NCBI GenBank assembly: GCA_050329415.1
Contig: JBHJOS010000154.1
Coordinates: 1-15,380, forward strand
Direction of reading: 5' to 3'
Source of the DNA: JANNOG01 sp050329415
GTDB taxonomy: Bacteria > Actinomycetota > Actinomycetes > Actinomycetales > JBBAYJ01
DNA: 15,380 nucleotides
Each line of letters begins with the position of its first letter. The stretch's first letter is position 1. The position numbers and the translations under genes are program-made. The notes below the pieces were generated by a model. It made no database searches and was not told where the DNA came from. It worked only from the letters and a program-made list of their open reading frames with translations. Shown in pieces: positions 13,822 to 15,380 of this stretch.

Positions 13822-14312
13822 CCGGTGCCGTGACGCAGGACGGGCCGTCGCCGGAGCCGAGCATCCGGCGGATGCGGTGGTGGGACGTGGCCGCCGCCCT
13901 CGCGATCGAGCGACAGGCGTTCCCCGACGACGCCTGGTCGGCCGAGACCTTCTGGTCCGAGCTGGCCGAGCGCGGGACCCGCCGGTACGTCGTCGCCGAG
14001 GCGGCGGGCCGGATCGTGGGCTACGCCGGGATCGCCGTCGTCGGATCGGAGGCCGACCTCCAGACCATCGCCGTGGTCGGCGGGTCGCGCGGGTCCGGGC
14101 TCGGCCGGCGGCTGCTCGCGGAGGTCACGGCGGCGGCGGCGACCGAGGGGGTACAACGGATGTATCTGGAGGTGCGTGCCGACAATCCGGGCGCCGTCGC
14201 CCTCTACCGCTCCGCCGGCTGGGAGGAGGCGGGGCGGCGGCGCGGCTACTACCGCCGCACGGACGCAGCGAGCATCGACGCCCTCGTCATGACCCGCAGA
14301 CTGAACCCGTGA
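13818..14312 (+). CDS. rimI: Ribosomal-protein-alanine N-acetyltransferase-like GNAT enzyme
   Basis: This 164-residue GNAT-fold acetyltransferase has an N-terminal RRMRWWDVAAALAIERQAF, the typical RimI receptor region with the FPDDAWSAETFWSEL helix. Its acetyl-CoA loop is GSRGSGLGRRLL (89-100), and the C-terminal LEVRADNPGAVALYRSAGW (117-135) is the most diagnostic RimI stretch. The enzyme acetylates an N-terminal alanine on a protein, classically ribosomal protein S18 in E. coli. In actinobacteria the gene sits between tsaB and tsaD, as here. Overlaps of ATGA with tsaB and GTGA with tsaD show translational coupling. The actual substrate is not shown by the sequence. Confidence 0.93.
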   Translation: MTGAVTQDGPSPEPSIRRMRWWDVAAALAIERQAFPDDAWSAETFWSELAERGTRRYVVAEAAGRIVGYAGIAVVGSEADLQTIAVVGGSRGSGLGRRLLAEVTAAAATEGVQRMYLEVRADNPGAVALYRSAGWEEAGRRRGYYRRTDAASIDALVMTRRLNP

Positions 14313-15355
14313 CCCACGAGCCCCTGGTCCTCGGCGTCGAGACCTCGTGCGACGAGACCGGCGTCGGGATCGTCCGCGGCTGCGAACTGCTCGCCGACGC
14401 ACTGGCCAGCAGCGTCGACGAGCACGCCCGCTTCGGCGGGGTGGTGCCCGAGGTGGCCAGCCGGGCGCACCTGGAGGCCTTCGAGTCGACGCTGCAGCGT
14501 GCGCTGTCCGACGCCGGGGTCGCGCTGTCCGACGTCGACGCCGTGGCGGTCACCGCCGGTCCCGGCCTGGCGGGCGCCCTGGTGGTCGGGGTGGCGGCGG
14601 CGAAGGCGCTCGCGCTCGGGCTCGGCGTCCCGATCTATGGGGTCAACCACCTCGCCGCGCACGTGGCCGTCGACACCCTCCAGAACGGCCCGTTGCCGGA
14701 GCCGGCGGTCGCGCTGCTGGTGTCGGGGGGGCACTCGTCCCTGCTGCGCGTCGACGACGTCACGGGCGACATCGCCGTGCTCGGCCGGACGATCGACGAC
14801 GCGGCGGGCGAGGCGTTCGACAAGGTGGCCCGGCTGCTGGGGATGCCGTTCCCCGGCGGGCCGCACATCGACCGCGCCGCCCGGGACGGTGACGGGACGG
14901 CCGTCGCCTTCCCGCGCGGCCTTACGGCCGCCCACGACCTGCGCGAGCACCGGTTCGACTTCTCGTTCTCGGGGCTGAAGACCGCTGTGGCCCGGTGGGT
15001 GGAGCGGCGCGAGGCGGCGGGGGAGTCGGTCCCGGTCGCCGACGTCGCGGCGAGCTTCCAGGAGGCGGTGGTCGACGTCCTGGTCCGCAAGGCCGTCGAC
15101 GCCTGCGTGAGCGAGGGCGTCGAGCACCTGCTGCTGGGTGGCGGCGTGGCGGCCAACAGTCGACTGCGGGCCCTGGCCGAGCAGCGGGCCGGCGCGGCCG
15201 GCGTCCGGGTCCGGGTGCCCCCGCCGCGGTTGTGCACGGACAACGGCGCCATGGTCGCCGCCCTCGGCTCGCTGCTCGTGTCCTCCGGCCGCCCGAGCTC
15301 GTCACTGGACCTTCCCACCGACCCCGCCCTCCCCGTCTCCACGGTCGTCACCTGA
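14309..15355 (+). CDS. tsaD: tRNA N6-adenosine threonylcarbamoyltransferase TsaD
   Basis: TsaD transfers the threonylcarbamoyl group to A37 of ANN-decoding tRNAs. From GTG 14309 (348 residues): LGVETSCDETGVGIV (8-22), FGGVVPEVASRAHLE (42-56), VTAGPGLAGALVVG (81-94), metal ligands His114 and His118 in NHLAAHVAV with Asp311 in CTDNGAM, VSGGHSSLLRV (138-148), TIDDAAGEAFDKVARLLG (161-178), FSFSGLKTAV (218-227) and GGGVAANSRLRAL (277-289). All active-site positions are present and the length is normal. The start overlaps the rimI stop. The gene ends 25 bases before the window edge in a C-rich stretch with no visible terminator. Confidence 0.96.
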   Translation: MTHEPLVLGVETSCDETGVGIVRGCELLADALASSVDEHARFGGVVPEVASRAHLEAFESTLQRALSDAGVALSDVDAVAVTAGPGLAGALVVGVAAAKALALGLGVPIYGVNHLAAHVAVDTLQNGPLPEPAVALLVSGGHSSLLRVDDVTGDIAVLGRTIDDAAGEAFDKVARLLGMPFPGGPHIDRAARDGDGTAVAFPRGLTAAHDLREHRFDFSFSGLKTAVARWVERREAAGESVPVADVAASFQEAVVDVLVRKAVDACVSEGVEHLLLGGGVAANSRLRALAEQRAGAAGVRVRVPPPRLCTDNGAMVAALGSLLVSSGRPSSSLDLPTDPALPVSTVVT

Positions 15356-15380
15356 CCACCCCCACACCCCCCGACCCCCA

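Noticed and set aside
1..15380. CRISPR arrays, tRNA genes, insertion sequences, integrase or attachment-site repeats
   Set aside because: I found no regularly spaced repeats, cloverleaf-like sequence, transposase motif or matching direct repeats at the two ends of the lower-GC block.

Overview
The window is gene-dense, almost entirely plus-strand, high-GC DNA. The GC-biased codons, the GTGA/ATGA gene overlaps and the gene order nnr, alr, tsaE, tsaB, rimI, tsaD fit an actinobacterium (Actinomycetota). I cannot name the genus. No rRNA, tRNA, CRISPR array, transposase or integrase is visible.

Layout. (1) 1-818: the tail of an ABC-type ATPase overlapping an ABC-2-type membrane subunit. (2) 955-8584: a block whose base composition is visibly less GC-rich than its flanks. 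It holds a small-molecule kinase-like gene overlapping a 1130-residue GlmS-like protein, then a spermidine/putrescine-type ABC importer made of a broken solute-binding lipoprotein, an ATPase and two permeases. (3) 8739-10539: a small membrane protein and the bifunctional NAD(P)HX repair enzyme Nnr. (4) 10608-11281: a VapBC-type toxin-antitoxin pair with a palindromic operator and a promoter that appears to produce a leaderless mRNA. (5) 11370-15355: alr, tsaE, tsaB, rimI and tsaD, each overlapping the next, joining cell-wall D-alanine supply to the tRNA t6A enzymes.

The most unusual part is region 2. The GlmS-like protein keeps every catalytic landmark of glucosamine-6-phosphate synthase that I could align: the N-terminal Cys, the glutaminase motifs, the sugar-isomerase Glu/Lys/Glu/His set and the C-tail Lys. 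It is nonetheless nearly twice the usual length. About 150 residues are inserted just behind the nucleophile, about 100 lie between the second SIS domain and the C-tail, and about 200 follow the tail. Its start overlaps the stop of a divergent kinase, so the two are probably translated together. The importer behind them shows partial decay or unusual initiation: the binding-protein gene has lost its middle and apparently its ATG (now ATA), and the second permease seems to start at CTG behind a strong Shine-Dalgarno sequence.

Two readings of region 2 are open. It may be an acquired amino-sugar or amine cassette inserted beside the housekeeping genes. Or the long protein may be this lineage's own GlmS, because glmS lies near nnr and alr in other actinobacteria such as Mycobacterium. 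The lower GC favours the first reading and the position favours the second.
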